A DNA stretch of 64,000 bases. Source: Polyangium sp. y55x31. GTDB taxonomy: Bacteria > Myxococcota_A > Polyangia > Polyangiales > Polyangiaceae. The notes under the pieces are model-generated. The model did not search any database. It was given only the letters and a program-made list of their open reading frames with translations, and had not been told where the DNA came from. The stretch spans positions 1 to 64,000 of the forward strand of contig NZ_JARZHG010000007.1 in NCBI RefSeq assembly GCF_029946505.1, given 5' to 3'. Made by a program: the position numbers and the translations under genes. Positions 34,581-43,093 of the stretch are shown here, piece by piece. Each line of letters opens with the position of its first letter. Within the stretch, counting starts at the first letter, position 1.

Positions 34581-36985
34581 GCGAGCATGAAAATGCCGAC
34601 CTGGGTGATGGTCACGCTCTGCTGGATGAGCGTGATGCTCACCGAACCGAGCTCGGCCTCTTTCTTTACGATCTTGCCCTTCTTGAGCTCGAACTCGGCG
34701 ACCTTGTCGATGAGCGACAAGGTCGCGGCGAACCCGACCTCCAGGGCGAGGACCGCCTCGACCTTCCCGCCCAGGAGCCCCTCCATTTTGAGCCCGATGA
34801 TGTTCTCGTTCTTGATGCCGAGGAACGTCTCGAACTGGGAGCCCTTCACCGTCATTTCCTGACCGAGGATCTCGTGGATCTCGGACGTACTCTTCGTCTC
34901 GACCTTCGGGGCCTTGATCAGGATCTCCGACTTCGCCGTGACGTCCATGCGCCCGGCCGTCGCGTCGATCGTGACGTTGCCGCCGGACGATTTCATCGTC
35001 ATGTTCCCCTTGCTCAGGAGGTCCATCGTCTCGCCGCTCGACTCGACCTTGACCAATCCCTTGCTCAGGACCTCGGTCTTGCCATTCGTGTCGAACTTCG
35101 TGTTGTTCGACGTGACCGTGACCGTGTAATCGCCCTTCGTCGTCGTGGACATCGAACCCGCGGGCACACGCGTGGTCCAGTTGCCCGCGGTCACCGTGAG
35201 CGTGTAATTCCCGGTGTTCGACGTCATGCTTATGTGCTGGTTCGCCACGATCGTCATGCACCCGTCGGCCGGGTCGCCGCCGAGCGCCACGCCCACGCCG
35301 AGGAACATGCCGCCGCCGATCGTCGACTTCCAATGGTCGCAGACCTCGACGGTCCAGTTGCCGCCGCCGTTCATGCCCACGGTCTGGTCGTAATCCTTGC
35401 CGGCGTGGAGCAACGTATTGTCGTCCGTCTTCACGATGAGCTCGTGCTCCTCGTTCGGCGAGCCCATCCGGAGGTACGTATTCGAATACGGCGTCGACAA
35501 GGTCACGCGCTGCTGCCCGGCGAGATCCTCGAGTTCGAACCGGTTTCTGCCGCCCGTCTGAATGACGTTTTTCGTGTGGTTGCCGCTCGTGACCGGGCTC
35601 GGCGTGAGCGCGTTCGGCACGACGCCGCTGATCACCGGGCGATCCGGATCGCCGCCGAGGAACGTGAACACCACCTCGGTCCCCTTGCGCAGCGGGAAGT
35701 GAAAACCCTCGATGCCGCCGCCGTGCGGCTGCATCATGCGCACGAACGTCGAGGCATTGCCCTGCTTCAGGTTGCTCTCGTCGTACTTGAACTTGACGAG
35801 GTAACGGCCCTGATCGTCGATCTGCGCGTACTCGCTGTCGGCCGCGCCGTCGACGATGCCGTTCTCCACGCCGAAGATGCGCGGCCACGGCGTGCGGCAT
35901 TCGGGCCGGAACTGGACGTTGGCGGGGATCGCGTCGACCTCGACGAAATACACCTCCTCGTGCTCGAGCTCCATCAGCTCTTTCCACTGGGTGTGCCCGG
36001 CGGCCTGGTTGCCGTAATGGTGCACTTCGACGGCCAGGTACTTCTTGTTGAACGAGGGCTTCGGGTGCTCGTCGAGCTCGAAGGTATGGCCGCTCCGCAG
36101 GTGGGAGCGCGTGCCCGTCGCCCGGAAGACGACCTGGCGGGCGAGCATCTCCTCGGCGCGGATCTGCGCGAGCCGCTTTCCGTCGCTCGGCGAGAAGAAC
36201 CGCGCGCCGTGCACCGTCACCTCCGCCGTGCCGTGCTGCGAGACCGAAGCCTGCCCCGACACGTCGAGGTTCGGCTTCGCGTAATCGTAATCCTTCAGCT
36301 TGACCACGGCCGGCAGCGAGGCGTGGCGCGCCCGGAACGTGCGGAACGACGGGCCCGCGCTGCGATCCATGCCCGTCTGCGGGAAATACCGCACCGGCGC
36401 GCCGAGCGGCTCCTCGGGGTAACCCTCGGCGTCGCAGATGATGAGCTTCTCGCCGTTCTCCGAGTGCTCGAAATAATAATAAATGCCCTCGCGCTCCATC
36501 CACCGCGAGATGAACGCGAGGTCGCTCTCCTGATACTGGCAGACGTGCTCTTCCTTGCCGTACCCCGTCAGTCGAATCTCGAAGTCGTCCGACGTGAAGC
36601 CATTGTCCTCGAGGATCGCCTGGATGATCTCGGGCACGCTCTTCTTCGTGAAGTTGCGCGAGTGACGCGAGAGCCCGAGGGTCCAGAGGCGCGGCACGAT
36701 CACGGCGCGGACGAGCGATCGACCGCCGTAGCTGTGCAGGTGTTCGAGGCCGCCGAGGATCCCCGCGAGGATGAAGGGCGGGAGCTTGTCGTCGGCGCGA
36801 TCGAGCACGAGCCGTGCCTTGCCGCCGATGCCGTCCGCGAGGTCGATTTCCTCGCCGTCGGCCTCCTCGACCACGACCATGACCTCGAACTCGTAGGGCC
36901 GCGAGATGCCCTCCACGCCTCGAAACGTGGCGACGCGGCTGTTCTCGGGGAGTGCGCTCGATTCCAGGGTGATGAGGTCCGCCAT
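34577..36985 (-). CDS. vgrG: type VI secretion VgrG spike protein
   Basis: An 802-residue VgrG. The gp27-like part holds the family signatures LVRAVIVPRLWTLGLSRHSRNFTKKSVPEIIQAIL and CQYQESDLAFISRWMEREGIYYYFEH. The gp5 OB-fold part has YLVKFKYDESNLKQGNASTFVRMMQPHGGG and GTEVVFTFLGGDPDRPVISGVVPNALTPSP. A beta-helix-like needle and an added C-terminal region (about 590-802) rich in T/S/K strands follow. ATG 36985. No recognisable enzymatic effector domain at the end, so it is probably a plain carrier. The structural T6SS genes (TssA-M) are elsewhere. Confidence 0.95.
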   Translation of the reverse strand: MADLITLESSALPENSRVATFRGVEGISRPYEFEVMVVVEEADGEEIDLADGIGGKARLVLDRADDKLPPFILAGILGGLEHLHSYGGRSLVRAVIVPRLWTLGLSRHSRNFTKKSVPEIIQAILEDNGFTSDDFEIRLTGYGKEEHVCQYQESDLAFISRWMEREGIYYYFEHSENGEKLIICDAEGYPEEPLGAPVRYFPQTGMDRSAGPSFRTFRARHASLPAVVKLKDYDYAKPNLDVSGQASVSQHGTAEVTVHGARFFSPSDGKRLAQIRAEEMLARQVVFRATGTRSHLRSGHTFELDEHPKPSFNKKYLAVEVHHYGNQAAGHTQWKELMELEHEEVYFVEVDAIPANVQFRPECRTPWPRIFGVENGIVDGAADSEYAQIDDQGRYLVKFKYDESNLKQGNASTFVRMMQPHGGGIEGFHFPLRKGTEVVFTFLGGDPDRPVISGVVPNALTPSPVTSGNHTKNVIQTGGRNRFELEDLAGQQRVTLSTPYSNTYLRMGSPNEEHELIVKTDDNTLLHAGKDYDQTVGMNGGGNWTVEVCDHWKSTIGGGMFLGVGVALGGDPADGCMTIVANQHISMTSNTGNYTLTVTAGNWTTRVPAGSMSTTTKGDYTVTVTSNNTKFDTNGKTEVLSKGLVKVESSGETMDLLSKGNMTMKSSGGNVTIDATAGRMDVTAKSEILIKAPKVETKSTSEIHEILGQEMTVKGSQFETFLGIKNENIIGLKMEGLLGGKVEAVLALEVGFAATLSLIDKVAEFELKKGKIVKKEAELGSVSITLIQQSVTITQVGIFMLA

Positions 36986-37055
36986 AAGCTCGCACGGGAG
37001 GATAGATCACGGCCGTGCCGCATGAGAAGGGAAAACCCTCGGCCCACCCGCCCCG

Positions 37056-39644
37056 CTAGACGACGCTGCGCGGCCCCGTCACGGCCGCATGCACCGTCCG
37101 CATCGCATTTGCGACCGCGCTCGCTTCGTCGCGCATCACCGCGAACCACCGCGCCGGCGTGAGCATGGCGTCCGGCAGGAGCCGCTCCAAGAGATCGATC
37201 GCCTCGGCCCGCCGCGAGAGATCCGAACCGCCGAAATCGGCCACCACCTCGGCGATCGTCGAGAGGACGACGATCACGGCCTCGCAATCGGACGAGCGGG
37301 CTGTTGCATTCTCGTCGCCTTCCGCGGCCGGCGCCGGAAACCACCGCAAAAATCGTCCTTCGAGCGCCCGCCGATCCTTCTCGATCGCCTCGCGCAGCGC
37401 CTTCGATCCCTCCCCCTTCGCCGCCGTATCCGCCGGGACCCCGAGCGCCGCCTCCGCGCGGGACGCCTCCGCGCTCGCATCCGCCTCGGCCGCGAGCGCT
37501 TCGATCGCCGCGACGCTTCGTTTCTCGGCGAGCGCGCCGAGCTCGTCCACGAGCCCGCCGAGCTCGGCGCGCAGCCGCGCGGCCCGCGCCTCGACCGAAA
37601 GGTTCTTTTCGTCCGGCGGGCCTTCCACGTGGATCTTCGGCCCCGTGAAGAGCTTGCCCTCGCAGATCTCGACGAGCGCGTCGTCGTCGAGGAAATGATA
37701 AAATGCCCGCTCCCCGCGCGCCCGCTGCCGCGCCACGAGCGCCCGCAGCGCCACGTTTTCCTCCCCTAGCGCGACCACGCTCACGGCGATCGGCACGTCC
37801 CCGACCTTCTCCCGCGCGGCCTGGATCACGTCTTCGCGCACCACGGCGTCGCCGTCGGTCACGAGCACGATCTGCGCCCGCGCGAGATCCGGATCCTCGT
37901 CCTTCGCCGCGCGGATCTGCTCGAAGCTCGACAAGAGCGCATTCTCGATGTCCGTGCCGCCCTTGCGCACCCTCCCGACGACGTCGGCCATCGCCGCAAT
38001 CGCTTCCTTGCCATTGCCGACCCGCGCGATCGGACCGATCTTCTTGGTGAAATATCGATAATGCAGGGTGAGGCGCGTCGATCGATCCCCCTCGGCGAAC
38101 CGCTTCACCAGCATGCCGAGCTCCGCGAGCAAAATCGCGTCCCGCACCCGCGCCCGCGCGCCCTTCTTTCCGTCTTCGAGCATCGAGCTCGACCCATCGA
38201 GCACGTAGATGCGCGCCTCGCCCACGAGGCGCGTCCGCGTCCGCTTCTTGACCTCCTGCTCGACGTAACGCCGCGCGAGCAGCCGCCCCTCGGCGAGCGC
38301 GAGCAGGACCGTGCGCGGATCTTCGATGACCGCGTGCGGGATGTCCAGCACGTCGCGCGCAGGCATGAGCAAGAGATCCGGCGTTGGATGGCGGACGAGG
38401 CGCACGCGCGTCTCGACCTCGGTCACGCGCACGGGCGCGAGCGGGACGCCGACGTCGACCGTGCCGTCGATCGCGCAGAGCGCCGCGTGCGTCTCGGCCT
38501 CGTTCTCGGGCGCGAGCCATTGGAGCGCGAGCATGCGGTACTTCTTGTCCTCGTCGCTCTCGCCTTTTGGCGACTTCGCCTGCGATTTACGCGCCGTGAC
38601 GTACCCTTCCGCGATCGCGGCCATCGCCGCGCTGCCGAACATCTCCTCACTCGATTGGCGCAAGCTGCGGAGTTTGTCGACCTCGGGATCCTCGCCTTCG
38701 CCTTCGCCGAGCTTTTGACGCGCGCGTGACGTCGCGACGGAAAGCGCCTCGTCCCCGGCCGCGAGCGAGACGCCGTCGAGCGCGACGAGCGCGGCGTGGA
38801 GCCTTTGCCGTTCGCCCCGCGCGAGGGCGTCCTTCGCCTGATGCAAGAGCCCGCGGTGCGGCGAGAGCCCCGCGGCTTCGAGCCGATCGATCCGCGCGAT
38901 TTCCATGGCGAGGTGGCGCCTGCGCACCTCCACGCCCTCCTTGCCGAGCGGCAGCGCCGCGGACGCGTCGAGCAGGAGCTTGCGCGCGGCTTCGAGCAGG
39001 CGGCGCTTGCGCGAGAGAAACTCCTTCTCGCCCCGCGCCGCGTCGAGCAGGTGATCGATCGCGAGCAGCTCCACCTCGACGAGGCGCTCCTCCTCGGCCG
39101 AGAGGGGTTTGTCCAAAAAGGTGTCCGCCTCCTCGGAGGCCTCCGGCGCGGCCGGCTCGTCTTTGCCGGCCTTCTTCTTGGGTTTGTCCTTCTCGCTCGT
39201 TTCACCGGGCGTGCGAGGCGTGATGGCGAGCGGCGGCGCGATCCGCACCGGATCGAGCGCGGCCGCGATCCGGCGCGCAGCTTCGTTTTTCTGATCCCGC
39301 GCGGCGCGCGAGGCCCGCACCGTGACCTCGTAGAGCCGACGCACCCACGCGGCGTGCGCGAGCGGCACGCGCCCGTGCACCACGAGCGTTCGTTCGAGCG
39401 CGATCACATTGTCTTCGAGCTCGCGCACGGCGCCCGTGAGCAGCTCCTCGGGCACGGGTTTGCCCCCGGGCGCGCGCAGCGCATCGAGCAGCGCCGTCAC
39501 GCGCGCCGTGCGCAGCGCCGGGCGATACCCGAGCGCCCGCAGGAGCGGCCGCGCGATACGCACGAGCGGCGCGCGCACGTCGTGCGGCCGCGCCGTGAGC
39601 TGCTCGATACGCTCGCCGAGCGGGGAGAGCGCTTCGTCCCTCAT
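37056..39644 (-). CDS. VWA domain protein, partner of MoxR ATPase
   Basis: An 862-residue protein. The ATG at 39644 overlaps the MoxR stop by 4 nt; earlier frame is low-complexity. The N-terminal 470 residues are helical and charged. A von Willebrand A domain (about 475-660) has MIDAS motif YVLDGSSSMLEDG (DxSxS), GGTDIENAL and IVLVTDGDAV. A C-terminal part (about 690-862) is Ala/Glu-rich helix. MoxR-VWA pairs act as chaperones or maturation systems (RavA-ViaA type). It ends 70 nt upstream of vgrG in the same direction, which suggests joint transcription with the spike module. Confidence 0.85.
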   Translation of the reverse strand: MRDEALSPLGERIEQLTARPHDVRAPLVRIARPLLRALGYRPALRTARVTALLDALRAPGGKPVPEELLTGAVRELEDNVIALERTLVVHGRVPLAHAAWVRRLYEVTVRASRAARDQKNEAARRIAAALDPVRIAPPLAITPRTPGETSEKDKPKKKAGKDEPAAPEASEEADTFLDKPLSAEEERLVEVELLAIDHLLDAARGEKEFLSRKRRLLEAARKLLLDASAALPLGKEGVEVRRRHLAMEIARIDRLEAAGLSPHRGLLHQAKDALARGERQRLHAALVALDGVSLAAGDEALSVATSRARQKLGEGEGEDPEVDKLRSLRQSSEEMFGSAAMAAIAEGYVTARKSQAKSPKGESDEDKKYRMLALQWLAPENEAETHAALCAIDGTVDVGVPLAPVRVTEVETRVRLVRHPTPDLLLMPARDVLDIPHAVIEDPRTVLLALAEGRLLARRYVEQEVKKRTRTRLVGEARIYVLDGSSSMLEDGKKGARARVRDAILLAELGMLVKRFAEGDRSTRLTLHYRYFTKKIGPIARVGNGKEAIAAMADVVGRVRKGGTDIENALLSSFEQIRAAKDEDPDLARAQIVLVTDGDAVVREDVIQAAREKVGDVPIAVSVVALGEENVALRALVARQRARGERAFYHFLDDDALVEICEGKLFTGPKIHVEGPPDEKNLSVEARAARLRAELGGLVDELGALAEKRSVAAIEALAAEADASAEASRAEAALGVPADTAAKGEGSKALREAIEKDRRALEGRFLRWFPAPAAEGDENATARSSDCEAVIVVLSTIAEVVADFGGSDLSRRAEAIDLLERLLPDAMLTPARWFAVMRDEASAVANAMRTVHAAVTGPRSVV

Positions 39645-42292
39645 GCGTTCCCGACACGAAGCGCTTGTGCCCACGCGGCGTCCGAGCGCCGCCGGAAGAG
39701 CTCGGTCACCGTGGTGCGTGTCCTTGCGTCGAGGGCGTCGATGCGGCTGCGCACGGCGTCGATCTCGGCCGCATGCGCCGGGAACACCTCGGCCACGTTC
39801 CGCGCTTCGAGGGCAAACCGCGTGAGCGCGCCTTCGTCCCACAGAAGATCGAAGAACCTCGATTGCACGATTTCACGCAGGCGCGCCTCCGCGTCGCCCG
39901 CGCGTTCTTCGAGGTCCCGCCAGAATCGTTCGAGGTAATCGAGCGCCCGCCCGATCCGCGCGAGATCCCCGGCGACGACCCGCCCGCGCACCTCCTCCGG
40001 CAGCTTGCCGCACGCGGACGCGATCGCCGCGGCCGCCTCCGCGGGCGAGGGCGCGTCCCGCACGCCTTCCGGCGCAACGACGAGCGCGATCTCGGCGAGC
40101 GTGTACGCCGAGGACACGCGTTGCTCGGCCGCGCGGAGGCGGCGATATCCGTCGTGATCGTGGGTTTGTCCCTGGCCGACATTCGGCGCCACGTCCCCGC
40201 GCAGGAGCGCCTCGGCTGCCCAGCCGAGGAACGCCTCGGCGGCGATCGCCCGCGCGAGCCCGGCTTTTCCGAGCACGGAGACGAGCGCCTCGACCTCACG
40301 CACGAGCGCGGGCCGGTCGTGCGCATCGAAGCCCTTGAACACCGCCTCGATCAGCGCGCCGAGGCGCGGGCCCGTGACCTTCGCTTTGAGCATCGAGGGC
40401 GCGCCACGCACGCGTTCGAGGCGCGTCGCCATCACGTCGAGCCGATCGAGCTCGGGCGCGATCGCCGCGAGCACCTCGGCGAGCCGGCGCGAGGGCGCGC
40501 TCTCGAGCGCGCTCGTGACCACGCGACGCAGCGAGATGTCGAGCAGGATCGTGATATCGTCCTCGGCCGCGACCACGGCGCGTTGCCAGGCTTTTTCCTC
40601 GCCCGTCTCGTGCACCGCGCCCTGGCCGAGCAAATCGCGCCGGAGCTCGTAGAGCGATTCGAGCGCCTCGATTCGCGCGCGCGCCCTTCCTTGCGCCTCG
40701 GTCCCATCATCGATGATCGACGCGACGAGATCCGTCGAGGAAGCGCCCGCCGCGTGTCCCGCGGCCTCGTCGACCATCACGAGCGCCCGTCCGCGCAGCC
40801 AGCGCGCCATCGCCCGCGTCCCGGCCGTGCCGTCCTCGATTTCGATCGCGAGGCGCGACAGATCCCTCACGACCTCGCTGATCGGCCTGGTCCCTCCGCC
40901 CGCGGCCGCGTCGATCCCACGACGCAGCACGAGCGCCGTGAGCGCCGCCGTCGCCTCCTTCACAAGCACAGCCGCGCGCGCCGCGTCGATCGACCCCGCG
41001 CGCGCCTGCGCCCCGAGCTCGCGCATCACGGCGAGCAAACGCGTCGCGTCCCCCGAGGCAATGGCCTGATCGACCATCACGCGAGGTTTGTCCTCGGGCG
41101 CCGGGGGCGGCTCCGATTTGCGCTTCTTCTTTTTGCCCCCGTCCGCCGGAACGGTCACGGCGTCGGGCTTCGGAGGCGCCTCGCTCGCGGTGGGCCGGGG
41201 TTTTACGTGAATGGGCGGCATCTGCGCGAGGCACGATTCGAAGATCGATCGCTCGGTGCGCACGATCCCGAGCTGCCGCCGCTCGTTCGGATCACTCTCG
41301 CGGCCGATCAGCGCCTCGGTCTGGTCGGGCGTGGGGCCCGAGAGCAAGAGGTGCAACCGCAGCCATTTGAAATCGGACGGCAGGACCTCCAGCGCGCGCT
41401 TCGGGTTGTGGAGGATGCGATCGGCGACCACGGCCGCCCGGAGCACGCGGCCCGAACGAACGGCCGTGCGCGTGGAGATGTAACGTGTCGGGACGAAGGC
41501 CGGATCGGCGCGCACGGCGGCGTTGAGTTCGCGATCGAAGCGCTCGAGCAGCGTCGCGAGGCCGTCGCAGACCGGATCGGAGACGTGGACCTCGTCGACG
41601 AGGTGCTGCAAAGCATCGAGGTCCTGGACGCTCAACGTGGATTCGAGCAGCGGCCGGGACGAACCGCCGACATGACGGCGCAGCACGAGCCCGAGCCGAT
41701 TCGGATCGGCGAACCCACGCGGGACGAACGAGACGAACGCGATACGATCGACGAACGCGAGCAGCGTCTCCCGCGAGCCCTCCAGCACATCGGCGATGTA
41801 CCGGTTCGTCGTCATCAATGCGCACTCGATGCGGCCGCGCCTCACCCGCCCGCCTTGCTTCACCTCGCGCTCGTGCAGCACGTTCAGCGCCGAGCGGAGC
41901 AGCATGTCGCGGCCGTCGAAGATCTCGTCGAGAAAGGCGTGGACGGCGCCGAGCATCCCCTCGTCGGTGAAATGCTCGGTGCGCCCCGTCTCCATGAGCG
42001 TCTTGAAATCGATGGGGCCGATGAGATCGGTCTGGACCGTGCTCTCGCCGATCTGCCGCGCGTACAGGCTCGGCTCGCCCGTCTCCTCGTCGAGGATCCG
42101 CCCGAAGACCGCGGAGGCGAGCTGGCTCTTCGCTGTCCCCGGCGGGCCGGTGACGAGCAGGTGCTCGCGCGAGAGGAGCGCGAGCGCGAGCTGGAGGAGC
42201 AAATCGTCGCGCTCGAGGAAGATGTGATGCAGCTCGTCGAAGAAGGCGCGGAAGCGATGGGAGGCGGCTTCGAGGCGGATCGGATCGACCAT
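39641..42292 (-). CDS. MoxR-family AAA+ ATPase
   Basis: An 883-residue AAA+ protein of the MoxR/RavA group. The ATPase domain takes residues 1-330: Walker A GPPGTAKS (49-56), Walker B AFLDEIFDG, sensor MTTNRY, and the lid with RSGRVLRAAVVADRIL. A Lys/Glu-rich linker (KKKKRKSEPPPAPEDK, about 400) is followed by a long helical C-terminal region without recognised family. It is about twice the usual MoxR length. It is coupled to the VWA gene by ATGA, and should remodel or activate a partner selected by that VWA protein. Confidence 0.88.
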   Translation of the reverse strand: MVDPIRLEAASHRFRAFFDELHHIFLERDDLLLQLALALLSREHLLVTGPPGTAKSQLASAVFGRILDEETGEPSLYARQIGESTVQTDLIGPIDFKTLMETGRTEHFTDEGMLGAVHAFLDEIFDGRDMLLRSALNVLHEREVKQGGRVRRGRIECALMTTNRYIADVLEGSRETLLAFVDRIAFVSFVPRGFADPNRLGLVLRRHVGGSSRPLLESTLSVQDLDALQHLVDEVHVSDPVCDGLATLLERFDRELNAAVRADPAFVPTRYISTRTAVRSGRVLRAAVVADRILHNPKRALEVLPSDFKWLRLHLLLSGPTPDQTEALIGRESDPNERRQLGIVRTERSIFESCLAQMPPIHVKPRPTASEAPPKPDAVTVPADGGKKKKRKSEPPPAPEDKPRVMVDQAIASGDATRLLAVMRELGAQARAGSIDAARAAVLVKEATAALTALVLRRGIDAAAGGGTRPISEVVRDLSRLAIEIEDGTAGTRAMARWLRGRALVMVDEAAGHAAGASSTDLVASIIDDGTEAQGRARARIEALESLYELRRDLLGQGAVHETGEEKAWQRAVVAAEDDITILLDISLRRVVTSALESAPSRRLAEVLAAIAPELDRLDVMATRLERVRGAPSMLKAKVTGPRLGALIEAVFKGFDAHDRPALVREVEALVSVLGKAGLARAIAAEAFLGWAAEALLRGDVAPNVGQGQTHDHDGYRRLRAAEQRVSSAYTLAEIALVVAPEGVRDAPSPAEAAAAIASACGKLPEEVRGRVVAGDLARIGRALDYLERFWRDLEERAGDAEARLREIVQSRFFDLLWDEGALTRFALEARNVAEVFPAHAAEIDAVRSRIDALDARTRTTVTELFRRRSDAAWAQALRVGNA

Positions 42293-42334
42293 CGCGGCCG
42301 AGCCTAGCGGCCCCGGGGGGCCGAGGTAAAGGCC

Positions 42335-43093
42335 TTAGAGGACGTGGAAATGAATCTCGATCGGCAGCCCCACGTGCACGGCCGAGGCCCCGAGGCGCTT
42401 GTCCGCGCTCTCGACGCGCTCGGTCTGGAACAGGCTGTAGAGCGCGATGCCGGTCCGCACCGAGAGGGTCTGCGAGAGCTGATACCCGAACATTGCATAG
42501 ACCGACATCGCGACGCCGAACGTGCTCGACGCCTCGTCGACCTTGCGACCGTCAGGGAGCCTGAGCGTGCGGTCGTTCGAGCCGAAATACGGCCCCACGC
42601 CGAGGCCCGGCATGAATGCGAGCCGCCGCGTGACGGGCAGGATGTAATGGCCGGTGAACTCGAGCAGCGCCGCGACCGCGGTCGCATTGCTGCCGTCCTC
42701 GCGCGTGAGGTTGTTTCCGAGCAGGCCGAAGGAGGCGGAGACGAGCACCCGCTCGTGCACCGTGAGTCCCACCGTGGGCGTCAGCCGGAAGAACAGCGTG
42801 GTATTGCTCTGGTCCTGGTCGAGCAGCGTGTCGTTCGAGATGCCCGTGTAGCTGAACGCGCTCCTCCCGCCGAAAGACCATTTCCACGGCGCGGTGGAGA
42901 CCTCGGGCTCGGGCGAGGGAATCGGCGCCACGGCGGGCAGCGGGGCCGCGGGCGGGGGTGGCGGGGCTTGTCCGCGCTTCATCGCCTCGTAATCGGCGAA
43001 GGGATCGGGCTGCGCCGCGGCCGCGAGCGGGACGGCCATGCAGGCCGCGACAGCGAGCGCGGAGGCAGCGAGGCGCTTGGTCCTTCTGCTCAT
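42335..43093 (-). CDS. outer-membrane beta-barrel protein
   Basis: A 252-residue exported protein: signal peptide ending VPLAAAAQP, a Pro-rich linker (APPPPPAAPLPAVAPIPSPEPE), then alternating amphipathic strands typical of an eight-stranded barrel (FRLTPTVGLTVHERVLVSASFGLLGNNL, HYILPVTRRLAFMPGLGVGPYFG, SVYAMFGYQLSQTLSVRTGIALYSLF) ending in IEIHFHVL. Its ATG at 43093 overlaps the OmpA-family gene by 4 nt, making it last in the envelope operon. No specific family. Confidence 0.75.
   Translation of the reverse strand: MSRRTKRLAASALAVAACMAVPLAAAAQPDPFADYEAMKRGQAPPPPPAAPLPAVAPIPSPEPEVSTAPWKWSFGGRSAFSYTGISNDTLLDQDQSNTTLFFRLTPTVGLTVHERVLVSASFGLLGNNLTREDGSNATAVAALLEFTGHYILPVTRRLAFMPGLGVGPYFGSNDRTLRLPDGRKVDEASSTFGVAMSVYAMFGYQLSQTLSVRTGIALYSLFQTERVESADKRLGASAVHVGLPIEIHFHVL

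Noticed and set aside
34874-37162. Long open frame on the plus strand through the VgrG gene
   Set aside because: The minus strand encodes a clear VgrG over the same bases. Plus-strand product is Arg/His/Asp-rich with no family motifs, as expected of antisense frames in high-GC DNA.
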